Assembly (NCBI RefSeq): GCF_016744175.1
Contig: NZ_JADGEV010000045.1
Location: 1 to 33,997, forward strand
Length of the DNA stretch: 33,997 bases
Origin: Neptunomonas sp.
GTDB lineage: Bacteria > Pseudomonadota > Gammaproteobacteria > Pseudomonadales > Balneatricaceae
Direction of reading: 5' to 3'
Numbering within the stretch: the stretch's first letter is position 1; every line of letters starts with the position of its first letter. Position numbers and translations under genes: made by a program. Positions 1 to 8,542 of this stretch are shown here, in pieces. A model generated the notes under the pieces. The model was not told the origin of the DNA and did not search any database. It saw only the letters and a list, made by a program, of their open reading frames with translations.

Positions 1-887
1 TTCAAGCGAAATGAGATTCGGTTTTTCCAGTTAATTCCTGCTATTGCAGAGCCGCTTACAATAGCAATACACGCTAAGAGTAGTGACCAACTTAGTGGTG
101 CTTCTCCAGCGGCTATTAATAACAACACGGAGATTAGTGGCGCAGCATAGGCGAGTATGCCGAGTAGCTGTAAGTTGCCGTGTTTTACGCCATAGTCCCA
201 TGTGAAAAAGGCGATGCCTACTGGGCCAAGACCAAGCCCTACTATTCCTACCCATTGCATACCTGTGTTTGGCCAGACGGTTGTCTCCCAAGTAAGGTGG
301 CATAATAGTGCCAATATGGCGGTCGCGGCACAAAACCAACCGACTGCATCGGTGGGAACGGCGCTAACCAGCCTGCTAGCAACGGAATAACCAGACCAGA
401 TGAAAGCGCAGGCGAGTGCTAATAGGTAGCCTGGTAGGTGTTCACTTTGAAACCCTATCTCACCTTTGCTGATGAGTATTGCGCAGCCGCATAAAGCGAG
501 GAGAGCCCCTGTTAAGTACTTCAACTTAAAGTGTTCTCCTGGTAACAGAGCAGCGAATAGCACAATTAATAGTGGCCAAAGGTAAGCCAGCAAGCTGACC
601 TCAACCGCAGGAGCTTTTGTCATGGCAACGAAGTAGCAAAAGTGATAACCAAAGTAGCCACCCACGCCTAATAGCCACGCTAATTTGGGCTGTCGAAGAT
701 GGCGTAAACCTAGATGCCCTTGACACCACCATCGTAAGCTCATCAGGACAAAAGCAATACTGAAGGTCATCGCCATCATTTGAAATGCAGGGATATCTCC
801 ATTAGTTAGGCGTGTGAAAAGTGCGAGAGAACCCCACAAGATAATGGAAATGGAGCCTATTAACGTTGCACGTTGTATTGGAGACAT
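1..887 (-). CDS. DMT/EamA-family exporter, 3' end cut by window edge
   Basis: Reading the minus strand from the ATG at 887 gives 295 codons with no stop before the left edge, so the gene is nearly complete but lacks its last residues and stop. The product is a very hydrophobic inner-membrane protein of about ten segments with two EamA-like halves. It starts MSPIQRATLIGSISIILWGS, and a typical DMT stretch AYLWPLLIVL lies near residue 105. The length matches the drug/metabolite transporter family (about 300 aa), and the style is close to YddG-like amino acid exporters, though the substrate is not readable. It is the last gene of a minus-strand run behind a MOSC gene and an AraC regulator, 92 bases after the latter. 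No clear Shine-Dalgarno precedes the ATG. Family sure; substrate unknown. Confidence 0.85.
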   Translation of the reverse strand, partial: MSPIQRATLIGSISIILWGSLALFTRLTNGDIPAFQMMAMTFSIAFVLMSLRWWCQGHLGLRHLRQPKLAWLLGVGGYFGYHFCYFVAMTKAPAVEVSLLAYLWPLLIVLFAALLPGEHFKLKYLTGALLALCGCAILISKGEIGFQSEHLPGYLLALACAFIWSGYSVASRLVSAVPTDAVGWFCAATAILALLCHLTWETTVWPNTGMQWVGIVGLGLGPVGIAFFTWDYGVKHGNLQLLGILAYAAPLISVLLLIAAGEAPLSWSLLLACIAIVSGSAIAGINWKNRISFRL

Positions 888-979
888 GAATTAACCAACA
901 GTTTTGCGTGAGAGAGTTGATAGTTTATGTCCGGAGGCGAGCGTATGTCTTTGTTGGTATGGCTGAATTCTTTGTTGAT

Positions 980-1723
980 CTAGCGGAGTTGCTTGTTGAT
1001 TTGGCGAAAGAAGCGAGGGGAGTGACCGAAGTGCTTTTTGAATCGGTCGCTGAAAGCTGAAAGGTTGCTATAGCCAACACGATTGGCCACTTGTTGAATA
1101 TTGATCGTGCTTGTTTCTAGTAGCTGCCAAGCCTGCTGCATGCGTTTTTCAATTAAATACTGCTGTGGTGTCATGCCGATGTGACGGCGAAACAATTCAT
1201 TGAGTTGGCGTTGGCTGAGGTTCGCCACGGTCGCTAGCGTTGCTGCTGATATAGGCTCGTTAAAACGATGATCAAGGTAGCTTTTCGCCGCTTCAATACG
1301 GTGATCTATTTGTAAAGAGGTATTGAAGTGCTCTTGTAGTAATTGAATAAGTAGCAAAAGCATTTGGCGTTCGCTGCTTGTGTTCTGGGCCTGTTTGAGT
1401 AACAGGTTCTGATGAAGGAATGATACGTATTGTGCCAGTGCACCATCTAGAGGGATAAAGGCTGGCAGTCTTTCAAGTTGTGGCGCAAGTGCTGTAGGTA
1501 CATCAGCGACAACAAAGGTATTTAGACCTGATGCTGCGAATTCATGGTTATTGCCTGCGCAGATGACTGCTGCCTGCTTGGGAAATACTTTGCCTTCCTT
1601 GTTCTCAATGCTCATAACAAGGTTCCCAGCTACAGGAAGGACCAGCTGGTGGTAATCATGCTGATGGGATTTGGTTTCAAGGCTGTAGCTGCGCAGGTCT
1701 AACGTTAGATTTTTTTGCTTCAT
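980..1723 (-). CDS. AraC-family transcriptional regulator
   Basis: A 247-aa regulator. The N-terminal half (about 1-130) looks like a cupin-type ligand-sensing domain with HQHDYHQLVLPVAGN near residue 20. The C-terminal 100 residues form the paired helix-turn-helix of AraC proteins: first helix region AATLATVANLSQRQLNELFR, second VANRVGYSNLSAFSDRFKKH, then the family ending FGHSPRFFR. Its ATG overlaps the stop of the upstream MOSC gene (ATGA), so the two are probably translationally coupled. The next gene downstream is a DMT exporter, so control of that exporter is a reasonable inference. The effector is not visible. Confidence 0.9.
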   Translation of the reverse strand: MKQKNLTLDLRSYSLETKSHQHDYHQLVLPVAGNLVMSIENKEGKVFPKQAAVICAGNNHEFAASGLNTFVVADVPTALAPQLERLPAFIPLDGALAQYVSFLHQNLLLKQAQNTSSERQMLLLLIQLLQEHFNTSLQIDHRIEAAKSYLDHRFNEPISAATLATVANLSQRQLNELFRRHIGMTPQQYLIEKRMQQAWQLLETSTINIQQVANRVGYSNLSAFSDRFKKHFGHSPRFFRQINKQLR

Positions 1724-2553
1724 TCAATCGTACGAATAATATCAACAGGCGTTTGTTTAATAACTTCAACTGCCATACCTGCTTCAATAACACCACAGTT
1801 CTGGGCGATGAGGTTTTGCCCAAATAATGCGCCTCCTTTATGGGCGCGGCGATATTTGAGCATAGTCCGAAGAGGTTCTTGGCGAGGATTAAACTCAGTA
1901 GATTGCGGTGGTAACGTTGTTAGTTTGCAACGCTCGCAAGGGGAATGAACACTGAAGCGTACCTCGCCAATCTGAATTTCTTGCCAATTATCTTCCGCAA
2001 AAGGTGCGTTGCCGGTAGCGACCAAATTTGGCCGAAATTGTTGCATTGCAATAAAGTCAGGGCAGCGCTCTTGTAGCCAATCAAGCGACGCTGTGCTGGT
2101 CAGTAGTAAGGGGTACCCGTCGGCAAAGCTAACTTGTTGCTCGGTGAAATCTTTAATCGGGCGTTCTGTTTTTTCACCAAAAAACAGAAGTTGGCAAGGA
2201 GTGTCTAAAAATGCACTGATCCATTGTTGAGCCTCAACACCGCAATGTTGTGCTTGCATGACTTGTTTCCATACCTCTGTTTCCCGGTAATCATCAAGGT
2301 AGTCAGTTTCATGCAGTTCTAGCGTAGGAGCACCTTGTGCCGCAAGAATTAAGCCGCCATCAAAAGGTGTTGCCATTAATTGTGTCAACTTGGGATACTT
2401 TCTGGCGGTCATAAACAATCCGCTTTCATCAGCGACCATGTATCGGCGGTCTCCGCTTAAACCGAGTTCATCGATCCAGCCGCGGCTGAGCTCGATGGGA
2501 GCGCACGATTTTACTGGGTATTGATGAATACTGTGTAAGTGAATCTCGCTCAT
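1720..2553 (-). CDS. MOSC-domain protein, YcbX-like, without ferredoxin domain
   Basis: The product has an N-terminal MOSC beta-barrel domain (IHQYPVKSC at about 8-16, GDRRYMVAD near 35) followed by the MOSC domain proper. Conserved blocks are SFADGYPLLL, MQQFRPNLV and SPCERCKLTT; the Cys residues in the last block are candidates for the sulfur/molybdenum-cofactor ligand. E. coli YcbX, which reduces N-hydroxylated compounds with molybdenum cofactor, carries an extra C-terminal 2Fe-2S domain. This protein (277 aa) stops before it, so it would need a separate electron donor. I chose the ATG at 2553 because AGGGA lies 8 bases upstream; ATGs at 2559 and 2598 are possible but worse placed. It heads the run MOSC-AraC-DMT. 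Confidence 0.88.
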   Translation of the reverse strand: MSEIHLHSIHQYPVKSCAPIELSRGWIDELGLSGDRRYMVADESGLFMTARKYPKLTQLMATPFDGGLILAAQGAPTLELHETDYLDDYRETEVWKQVMQAQHCGVEAQQWISAFLDTPCQLLFFGEKTERPIKDFTEQQVSFADGYPLLLTSTASLDWLQERCPDFIAMQQFRPNLVATGNAPFAEDNWQEIQIGEVRFSVHSPCERCKLTTLPPQSTEFNPRQEPLRTMLKYRRAHKGGALFGQNLIAQNCGVIEAGMAVEVIKQTPVDIIRTIE

Positions 2554-2651
2554 CGTCATGTTCCCTATTGAGTGCGGGTATGAATTAAAAGACATCATAA
2601 GTTAATCGCACAGCAATAGGGTTGTACAGGTTTTTAAAGCAAATTAATGTA

Positions 2652-3539
2652 TTACAGGTGAGTTTTTATCTCCCAAGCAATAACCTTATTGTCCATCATG
2701 AGTGGCGTATAGAGTGATGTGGCGGTTGCGCCAATATCTGCTAGCCCTTTGGAGAGCGATAGGGATAGTCGGCGTTCTTTATCGTTAAGTTCAAATAACT
2801 CACCTGAAATCCAATCACTAACATATAGGCTGTTATTGATAGATACGATGCCATCTATATTACCGAGTTCAACACCGGAAGAGACTGCTGATAATCTCAT
2901 CGTAGTTGGGTTAAGTTGGTAAAGTGAGCCTGGTGTTTGAGTCGTAAAATCTGGATTGATAGCTTTACCCCAATTACCGATCAAGAGTTGGTCGTTGTGC
3001 CACAATAGTCCGTTAGGGTAAGGGAGCTGTTCGTCACGGAACCATACGGACAATTGGTTATTGCTCAGTTGGTATATTTCACCGCCAAGAAAGTCTGAGA
3101 TATACACATCTCCATTCGGCGACGCTGTAACATCATTAAGCATTTTTGCGTTGGGAGCGAGAAACTGCTTTATCACTTTTCCTTGGTCGATATCGATCAT
3201 GTGTACTGTTTGCATATCTGCAACAAACAAGTGCTTGCCTATGATAGCCATTCCTTTTGGGGCGTTAAGTCCTGTTATCCAATGCTGATCAAGTACCTGT
3301 CCTTCTGATGTGATTTTGCTGATATAACCTTGTTCATTCAGCTCAGTGGGGGCTCCGTTAATATTAGAAACATACAGATAATTATTACTCGCATCTGTAA
3401 CAACTGACTCTGGTTGATTTAGGTTATCAATACTCCAGCGTTGTGTCAGTGTGTCGTGTGCCCAGAGTGGGCCACTCAATAAAAGTGGGCTGCTCATTAG
3501 TAGTGAAGTGATGAGCGTTGATTTAAGCAAAGTATGCAT
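2652..3539 (-). CDS. Secreted SMP-30/NHL-like beta-propeller protein
   Basis: A 295-aa protein with a signal peptide (hydrophobic stretch 8-24, probable cleavage after LWA near residue 28). The rest is a series of propeller blades recognisable by repeats such as NNYLYVSNI, GKHLFVADM, NGDVYISDF, NDQLLIGNW and NNSLYVSDW. This is the SMP-30/gluconolactonase/NHL fold. Conserved residues NDV and PNG occur where such enzymes place metal ligands, so it may be a periplasmic lactonase-like enzyme, but a binding role is equally possible. It is transcribed divergently from an XRE-type regulator with 113 AT-rich bases between them, which may be its control gene. Fold well supported, reaction unknown. Confidence 0.8.
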   Translation of the reverse strand: MHTLLKSTLITSLLMSSPLLLSGPLWAHDTLTQRWSIDNLNQPESVVTDASNNYLYVSNINGAPTELNEQGYISKITSEGQVLDQHWITGLNAPKGMAIIGKHLFVADMQTVHMIDIDQGKVIKQFLAPNAKMLNDVTASPNGDVYISDFLGGEIYQLSNNQLSVWFRDEQLPYPNGLLWHNDQLLIGNWGKAINPDFTTQTPGSLYQLNPTTMRLSAVSSGVELGNIDGIVSINNSLYVSDWISGELFELNDKERRLSLSLSKGLADIGATATSLYTPLMMDNKVIAWEIKTHL

Positions 3540-3652
3540 TTAATTATCCTCGTGTTATGTTGTGTTGAGGATAGCTATTTGATCTTTATATTCAATTAAT
3601 AATTATTTTGGTATTAAAATATGATTCTTTTTATCTGATTTAGGACAGCGTA

Positions 3653-4444
3653 ATGGAAGGGCAGAAGCAGCGTTCAGGTTTATTTGCAGTATTGAAGCGG
3701 GTTTTGAAAGCTCAGGGTGTGCATTATCGTGAATTGGCTCAGATGATGAATGTCTCTGAGCCAACCGTTAAGCGAATGTTTCAAGAACAGGATTGCAAAG
3801 TAAGCCGTCTTATTGAAATCTGTGATTTAGTGGGTTTAAGTATTAATGAGTTAGTGGAGTTGGATGCTGACAGAACAACTGACGCCACTCAGCTGTCTAT
3901 TGATACTGAACAGGCGTTAGCTGATGATCCTGGGCTGACTTCATTTTTTATGCTCTTGGTGAGTCAGTTTGATACAGAAACTATCGCACAAAAAAATCAG
4001 CTATCTGCGACTGATGCGTATTTATATCTGCGTGAGTTAGAAAAACTAGAAGTGATTCGTTTGGGGAAAAACGACCAAGTTCATCTAAGAGTGAGCCGGC
4101 CTATTAAGTGGCGCTTGGGTGGTCCGCTGCATCAAACGTTGCTAAACGTAAATCAGCGCTTTATTCAGCAGGCAATAAGCGCCAAAGAAGGTGAGGGTGT
4201 GTTTTACTCAACTAGTCGTCTTTTAAGTGATCAAAGCATCATGCGTCTTAATAAAGAGGTTGATGAGGTGTACCAGCGCTTTCAAAAGCAGGCAACATTG
4301 GATCAGCTGTATTACGCAACGACAGAGTTAAAGCCTTATAAGTTGGTGGCTACCTTAATGCCATTTGAAATAAGCCGCTACTTTTTAGTACCACCTTTTT
4401 CTAACCGCCCCTTATTGGGTGACGATCGTACTCGAGTTCGTTAG
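3653..4444 (+). CDS. XRE-type regulator with a long uncharacterised C-terminal domain
   Basis: A 263-aa protein. Residues about 10-65 form an XRE/Cro-type helix-turn-helix (HYRELAQMMNVSEPTVKRMF, then LIEICDLVGLSINELVEL). The remaining 190 residues are mostly charged and helical. They include a stretch near 110-150 (LRELEKLEVIRLGKNDQVHL) that reads like a second winged-helix fragment, and I do not recognise a named effector domain. No membrane segment or signal peptide is seen. AGGA lies 8 bases before the ATG. It diverges from the secreted propeller gene and precedes the LysE/AraC pair by about 100 bases. DNA binding is well supported; target and ligand are unknown. Confidence 0.8.
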   Translation: MEGQKQRSGLFAVLKRVLKAQGVHYRELAQMMNVSEPTVKRMFQEQDCKVSRLIEICDLVGLSINELVELDADRTTDATQLSIDTEQALADDPGLTSFFMLLVSQFDTETIAQKNQLSATDAYLYLRELEKLEVIRLGKNDQVHLRVSRPIKWRLGGPLHQTLLNVNQRFIQQAISAKEGEGVFYSTSRLLSDQSIMRLNKEVDEVYQRFQKQATLDQLYYATTELKPYKLVATLMPFEISRYFLVPPFSNRPLLGDDRTRVR

Positions 4445-4549
4445 AGCCGTAATGTTCGCTACGATATCTATCCAATATAGCAAGAACGTTCAATAATTAT
4501 ACCTTTCCGGTAGGTAGTCTTTTCCTTGTATTCAAAAGAGGGTAAAGGG

Positions 4550-5152
4550 ATGGCTGCGGTAGTATTGTCGATGATTATTTTTGCGCTGGTAGGGGCTATA
4601 TCTCCAGGTCCTGTGAATATTATAGCAACCGGAGCGGGTGCTAATTTTGGTTTTGTTAAGGCGTTGCCACATGTGCTTGGAGCGACGGTAGCGTATGCGT
4701 TGATTGTGTTTCTTGTGGGTGTTGGGCTGAATGAAGTGTTGCTGCGATTCCCACAATTTACTGATGTTTTGCAGTACATAGGGGGAGCGTTTCTTTTATA
4801 CATGTCATTTAAAATTGCCACAGCTAACCCCGTTGATATTGAAGTAGTGGGTCAAACAATGCCGCCTCATTTTATTGAGGGAGCCTTAGCACAAGGGCTA
4901 AATCCCAAAGCTTGGCTGGTATCGATGTCGGGAGTGAGTTTATTTGTGTCGGCACAAAATCCAGCCTTTTTTTATTTGCTGGTTTTCTGTTTAGTTTCAT
5001 TTTTCATGTGTTTGGTCGGTGTTGGAACATGGGCTGTAATGGGACATCTTATAGGGAAGTATTTATCAGATAGTAAGCATCAGGTTTTGTTTAATCGGGT
5101 GATGGGAGTACTGTTAAGCAGTACGGTGATAACGATGTTTTTACAAAGTTGA
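4550..5152 (+). CDS. LysE-family amino acid exporter
   Basis: A 200-aa inner-membrane protein with about six hydrophobic segments. It carries the LysE/RhtB family signature near the N-terminus (AISPGPVNIIATGAGANFG) and the middle motif QGLNPKAWLVSMSG, where NPKA is characteristic. The length is typical (about 205 aa). I chose the ATG at 4550 because GAGGG lies 7 bases upstream; a TTG at 4526 would add eight hydrophilic residues. The next gene, an AraC regulator, starts 13 bases after the stop, so the pair is an operon. Export of an amino acid or small amine is inferred from the family; the substrate is unknown. Confidence 0.9.
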   Translation: MAAVVLSMIIFALVGAISPGPVNIIATGAGANFGFVKALPHVLGATVAYALIVFLVGVGLNEVLLRFPQFTDVLQYIGGAFLLYMSFKIATANPVDIEVVGQTMPPHFIEGALAQGLNPKAWLVSMSGVSLFVSAQNPAFFYLLVFCLVSFFMCLVGVGTWAVMGHLIGKYLSDSKHQVLFNRVMGVLLSSTVITMFLQS

Positions 5153-5165
5153 TAAGGTGGCTTTA

Positions 5166-6011
5166 ATGGACCAAAAAACGGCTGAGCTTACACGCCAAGG
5201 AATAGGCTTGGATAGTTCTTTGTTTTTTAACAAAAGCAGGCTGCTTCCTGGTATTGAGCTGCGCCGTGCAAAGCGTTCAACGGCTTGTTATGCAACGCAC
5301 TCTCATGACGAGTATTCCTTTGGTGTTATCGACGCAGGTGTCGCAACGTACCATAACAGTACACGTAAATATTGTATCGGCGTGGGTGATACAGTATTGA
5401 TAAACCCCGCGGATGCTCATTCTTGTAATGCTATGGAAGGAGATTGGTCTTATCGTATGCTGTTTGTTGATCCGCAATGGATTAAGCGCTTACAGCAAGA
5501 TTTAGAGTGTGACCAAGAAGCAGATCTTCTTCCTTTTCGAGCTTCGCATAGTAGTGATCAGGATTCTTTTTCAGGTTTTGATTTGCTTTTTAATTGCCTG
5601 ATATCCAGTAATAACCAGCTTCAAGCAGAATCATTGCTATTAGAATATCTTGGTTCTAACTTGGCGCTAAAGCAGCCCATAAGTACCAAATCTGATGTTG
5701 TTTCGGTCAGGCGTGTGCAGGAGTTGATACAAGATCAACTAGGTGAAAATTTGACGCTAGACGAATTTTCAAAGCAAGCAGGCATAAGCCGTTATCACTT
5801 GATTCGTAGCTTTAAGCAGGTACATGGCCAAGCGCCGCATGCTTTCCAGTTAGATGCCCGTATTAAAAAAGCAAAGTTGCTATTGCAGCAAGGCCATACT
5901 CTAATCGAAATCGCAGGGGTTTTGGGTTTTGCTGATCAAAGCCACTTTCAGCGACACTTTAAGCAACGAATGGCAATAACACCTAAGCAATATCAAGCGT
6001 TCTTTATTTGA
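5166..6011 (+). CDS. AraC-family regulator, cupin sensor plus AraC HTH
   Basis: A 281-aa regulator. Residues 1-150 form a cupin-like AraC-binding domain (ATHSHDEYSFGVIDAG at about 44-59, DTVLINPADAHSCN near 80-95) of the type that senses small molecules. The C-terminal 100 residues are the AraC DNA-binding domain (LDEFSKQAGISRYHLIRSFK and IAGVLGFADQSHFQRHFKQ, ending ITPKQYQAFF). The ATG at 5166 has AAGGTGG five bases upstream; a GTG at 5157 is the alternative. The gene directly follows the LysE exporter and is followed by a strong terminator, so it probably regulates that exporter in response to its substrate. Confidence 0.9.
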   Translation: MDQKTAELTRQGIGLDSSLFFNKSRLLPGIELRRAKRSTACYATHSHDEYSFGVIDAGVATYHNSTRKYCIGVGDTVLINPADAHSCNAMEGDWSYRMLFVDPQWIKRLQQDLECDQEADLLPFRASHSSDQDSFSGFDLLFNCLISSNNQLQAESLLLEYLGSNLALKQPISTKSDVVSVRRVQELIQDQLGENLTLDEFSKQAGISRYHLIRSFKQVHGQAPHAFQLDARIKKAKLLLQQGHTLIEIAGVLGFADQSHFQRHFKQRMAITPKQYQAFFI

Positions 6012-6030
6012 GATAAATAGTTTTTAATTG

Positions 6031-6062
6031 AAAAAAAACCGATCATATAGATCGGTTTTTTT
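6031..6062. terminator. Bidirectional rho-independent terminator
   Basis: Stem CCGATC/GATCGG with a 5-base loop (ATATA), flanked by an A-run on the left and a T-run on the right that extend the stem. It lies 19 bases after the AraC stop and 16 bases before the PHA depolymerase stop, so it can serve both convergent transcripts. Confidence 0.9.
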
Positions 6063-6078
6063 GGTATGGCCAGATAAC

Positions 6079-7740
6079 TTATTGCTTATTCTTTATGGCT
6101 TCAAGTACTGCGTTAGACACTTTATTTAGCTGCGGTTTCGCTTGAGCCGGAGTTTTAGGCTGCGCTTTAGGTAACTCTTGAGCTTGCGCCTTAGGTTGAG
6201 CCTTTAGCTTTGCTGTAGGTAACTCTTTAGCCTGCGCCTTAGGTTGAACTTTTGGCTCTGCTTTAGGTAACGCTGGAGCCTGCGCCTTAGGTTGGGCTTT
6301 TGGCTCTGCTTTAGGTAACGCTTGAGCCTGTGCCTTAGGTTGGGCTTTTGGCTGTGCTTTAGGTAACGCTTGAGTCTTCGCCTTAGGTTGGGCTTTTGGC
6401 TGTGCTTTAGGTAACGCTTGAGTCTTCGCCTTAGGTTGGGCTTTTGGCTGTGCTTTAGGTAGCTCTTGAGCCTGCGCCTTAGGTTGAGTTTCAGGCTGCG
6501 CTTCAAGTTTCTTTTGGCTTAGCGCTTGTGCTTGAATAAATGCCTTAATCTTAGGGCCAACCTCTTCACGGAAACGACGTCCGTTAAAGATACCGTAATG
6601 ACCAACTTCTGGCTGTACGTAATGCTCACGCATGCTGTCTGGTATGTTGCTCAATATGTCATGAGCTGCTTTTGTTTGACCTTTACCTGTAATGTCATCG
6701 TTTTCACCTTCTACAGTTAACAAGGCTGTTTGCTTAACGGCGGAAGTATCAATTAGTTTTCCTTCAAAAAGCATCTCACCCCGTGGTAAACGGTGCTCCA
6801 AGAATACTTTACGAATAGTTTCTAGATAGAAGTCAGCGGGTAAATCCATAACAGCTAGATATTCGTTATAAAAATCACGATGCGCTTCAGCACTGTCACC
6901 ATCACCTTTGACTAGGTCATCAAAGAACTTAAAGTGCTTTTTGATATGGCTGTTCCAATTCATGCTCATGAAGCCTGAAAGCTGGATGAAGCCGGGGTAC
7001 ACTTTCTGACCAGCACCTGCAAAATCGGCTGGTATTGTATTGATTACGTTTTGTTCAAACCATTCCAGGTCTTTACCCGAGGCGTAGTCATTGACTTCAG
7101 TTGGGCTGATCCGCGTATCAACAGGACCGCCCATCAGCGTTAGCGAGCGTGGAATGTTAGGATTGTTACGTTCAGCCATGATGGTTGCCGCAACCATCGC
7201 TGGTACGCTGGGTTGGCAAACAGCAATCACATGGGTGTCTGGGCCTAAAAACTCAAGGAACTCGATTAAATAACGTACATAATCATCAAAGGTAAAACCG
7301 CCTTCGTTGAAAGGGACATCCCGCGCATTTTGCCAGTCGGTTATATATACTTCGTGGTCTGGAATGAAGTGCTCAACAGTGCCGCGTAACAAGGTCGCGT
7401 AATGGCCAGACATAGGCGCTACTAGCAAGACTTTAGGGTGGTTGTATTTTCCGGTGCGGCGAAAATGTAATAGGTCGCAGAAAGGAAGGGCATAAGGCAC
7501 TTCTTCTCTGATACGAATCTGCTCTGCGTTGATGGTTGTTTGTGTTAAACCAAACTCAGGCTTTTCATAGTTATCAGTGCAGCGAATGACCAATTCCAGC
7601 TGTGCTAGCATTGTGCGTGTCATTGAACCTTCTAAAAAAGGCTGCATCCAAGATAGCTTGAGCTGTTTTTTCCACGCTTGTGCCCAAAGATGTAGCGGTT
7701 GGACAGACTGGTTTAGCGTGTGATGTAGGTGGTACAGCAT
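6079..7740 (-). CDS. phaZ: Intracellular polyhydroxyalkanoate depolymerase with repeat tail
   Basis: The first about 405 residues match the cytoplasmic PHB/PHA depolymerase family (usual length about 400-420) that breaks stored polymer granules into 3-hydroxyacid units. The start MLYHLHHTLN is typical. The nucleophile is a cysteine (C175 in VCQPS), as in intracellular PhaZ enzymes. D348/D349 in GENDD and H381 in EVGHYG fit the rest of the triad. Residues about 405-553 are extra: a Lys/Pro/Ala/Gln repeat tail ending in a short helix (SNAVLEAIKNK). The ATG at 7740 has AAGGA 8 bases upstream; a TTG at 7758 is less likely. The gene stands alone, with the palindrome TCAAT-CTAT-ATTGA (7755-7768) just upstream of its ribosome site. 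No PHA synthase or phasin gene is in the window. Confidence 0.93.
   Translation of the reverse strand: MLYHLHHTLNQSVQPLHLWAQAWKKQLKLSWMQPFLEGSMTRTMLAQLELVIRCTDNYEKPEFGLTQTTINAEQIRIREEVPYALPFCDLLHFRRTGKYNHPKVLLVAPMSGHYATLLRGTVEHFIPDHEVYITDWQNARDVPFNEGGFTFDDYVRYLIEFLEFLGPDTHVIAVCQPSVPAMVAATIMAERNNPNIPRSLTLMGGPVDTRISPTEVNDYASGKDLEWFEQNVINTIPADFAGAGQKVYPGFIQLSGFMSMNWNSHIKKHFKFFDDLVKGDGDSAEAHRDFYNEYLAVMDLPADFYLETIRKVFLEHRLPRGEMLFEGKLIDTSAVKQTALLTVEGENDDITGKGQTKAAHDILSNIPDSMREHYVQPEVGHYGIFNGRRFREEVGPKIKAFIQAQALSQKKLEAQPETQPKAQAQELPKAQPKAQPKAKTQALPKAQPKAQPKAKTQALPKAQPKAQPKAQAQALPKAEPKAQPKAQAPALPKAEPKVQPKAQAKELPTAKLKAQPKAQAQELPKAQPKTPAQAKPQLNKVSNAVLEAIKNKQ
6169..6504 (-). repeat. Seven 48-bp tandem repeats inside phaZ
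   Basis: The motif AGGTA (plus strand) recurs at 6169, 6217, 6265, 6313, 6361, 6409 and 6457, exactly 48 bases apart with no indels. The units at 6361-6408 and 6409-6456 are identical; the others diverge by a few bases. Each unit encodes 16 residues of the type LPKAQPKAQPKAKTQA. The exact spacing and the identical central pair suggest growth by recent duplication while the frame was kept. Confidence 0.95.
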
Positions 7741-7928
7741 AGAATAATTCCTTATCAATCTATATTGATTGATTCATTATTTATCTGCAACAAATATATA
7801 TTGCAGCGCAGCATTTATGGTCTAGAGTATAGGTGATTGTTCTTATGTTGCAAGACTAATATGTCATTCAGTAGCGTGCTGCTTCGCAGCAAATAGGTTG
7901 TTAGCTATGCGCGCTTAGTAATGATTGT

Positions 7929-8498
7929 CTAAAGAGCGGGCGTCGCCAATGCGGCATGGCAAGACGATAGTAGTTCTTTTGCTAATTCATCATCATTGAT
8001 TGCTCGAGCAATGGCTAAGCCACCAATCAACATGACAGCCTGTTGCATGCTTCGTGTTGTATTTTTAGTCCCGCTTTGCTGTATCGAGTGCTTATCTAGG
8101 TTCTTAACAAAGCCTTTAAAGACGCGAGTATAAGCATTACGCACCTGATCATCTCGCTGGGTAATATCGGTTGTCAAAAATGCTAAAGGACAGCGAAAAA
8201 GATCACCTTGTCTGTGCTCCATGCTTAGGTAGGTTTTTAGCAGCCCATCGAACGACGGTGCTTCAGGGTTTAGAGGGTCGGTTTTTCGGCCCGTACTCAT
8301 AGCGGCTGTAATAATCGACTCAGCATAGAGTTCAGCTTTAGAGCTAAAATGTGCATAGAAAGCCCCACGTGTTAGCCCTGCATCCTTCATGACGTCATTA
8401 ATGCCGATATGGTCAAAGCCATTTTGTGCGAATAGCTTGGCGGCACTGTTGAGAATTCTTTCTCGGGTTTTCTTCTTGTGTTCATTATTCCAGGCCAT
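7929..8498 (-). CDS. TetR-family repressor
   Basis: A 189-aa protein with a classic TetR N-terminal DNA-binding domain (RERILNSAAKLFAQNGFDHI at about 12-31, then GLTRGAFYAHFSSKAEL). A helical ligand-binding half follows. It contains CPLAFLTTDI and QAVMLIGGLAIARAI, a pattern common in TetR proteins that sense electrophiles or aromatic compounds. It is transcribed divergently from the glutathione S-transferase operon, with a perfect palindrome in the 113-base gap that is the likely operator. The best reading is a repressor of that operon and of itself. The inducer is not known. Confidence 0.9.
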   Translation of the reverse strand: MAWNNEHKKKTRERILNSAAKLFAQNGFDHIGINDVMKDAGLTRGAFYAHFSSKAELYAESIITAAMSTGRKTDPLNPEAPSFDGLLKTYLSMEHRQGDLFRCPLAFLTTDITQRDDQVRNAYTRVFKGFVKNLDKHSIQQSGTKNTTRSMQQAVMLIGGLAIARAINDDELAKELLSSCHAALATPAL

Positions 8499-8542
8499 GG
8501 TTTGACGCCTCTTGTTTTTTAACCAGTATGCAGTATTAATAA

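Noticed and set aside
6204-6506. Second long reading frame (100 codons, Lys/Arg/Leu repeats) within the phaZ repeat array
   Set aside because: It is an off-frame reading of the 48-bp repeat; any frame of an indel-free repeat stays open. No start signal supports it.
7878-7890. GCTGC-TTC-GCAGC hairpin after the TetR gene as a terminator
   Set aside because: Stem of five pairs and no T-run on either strand.
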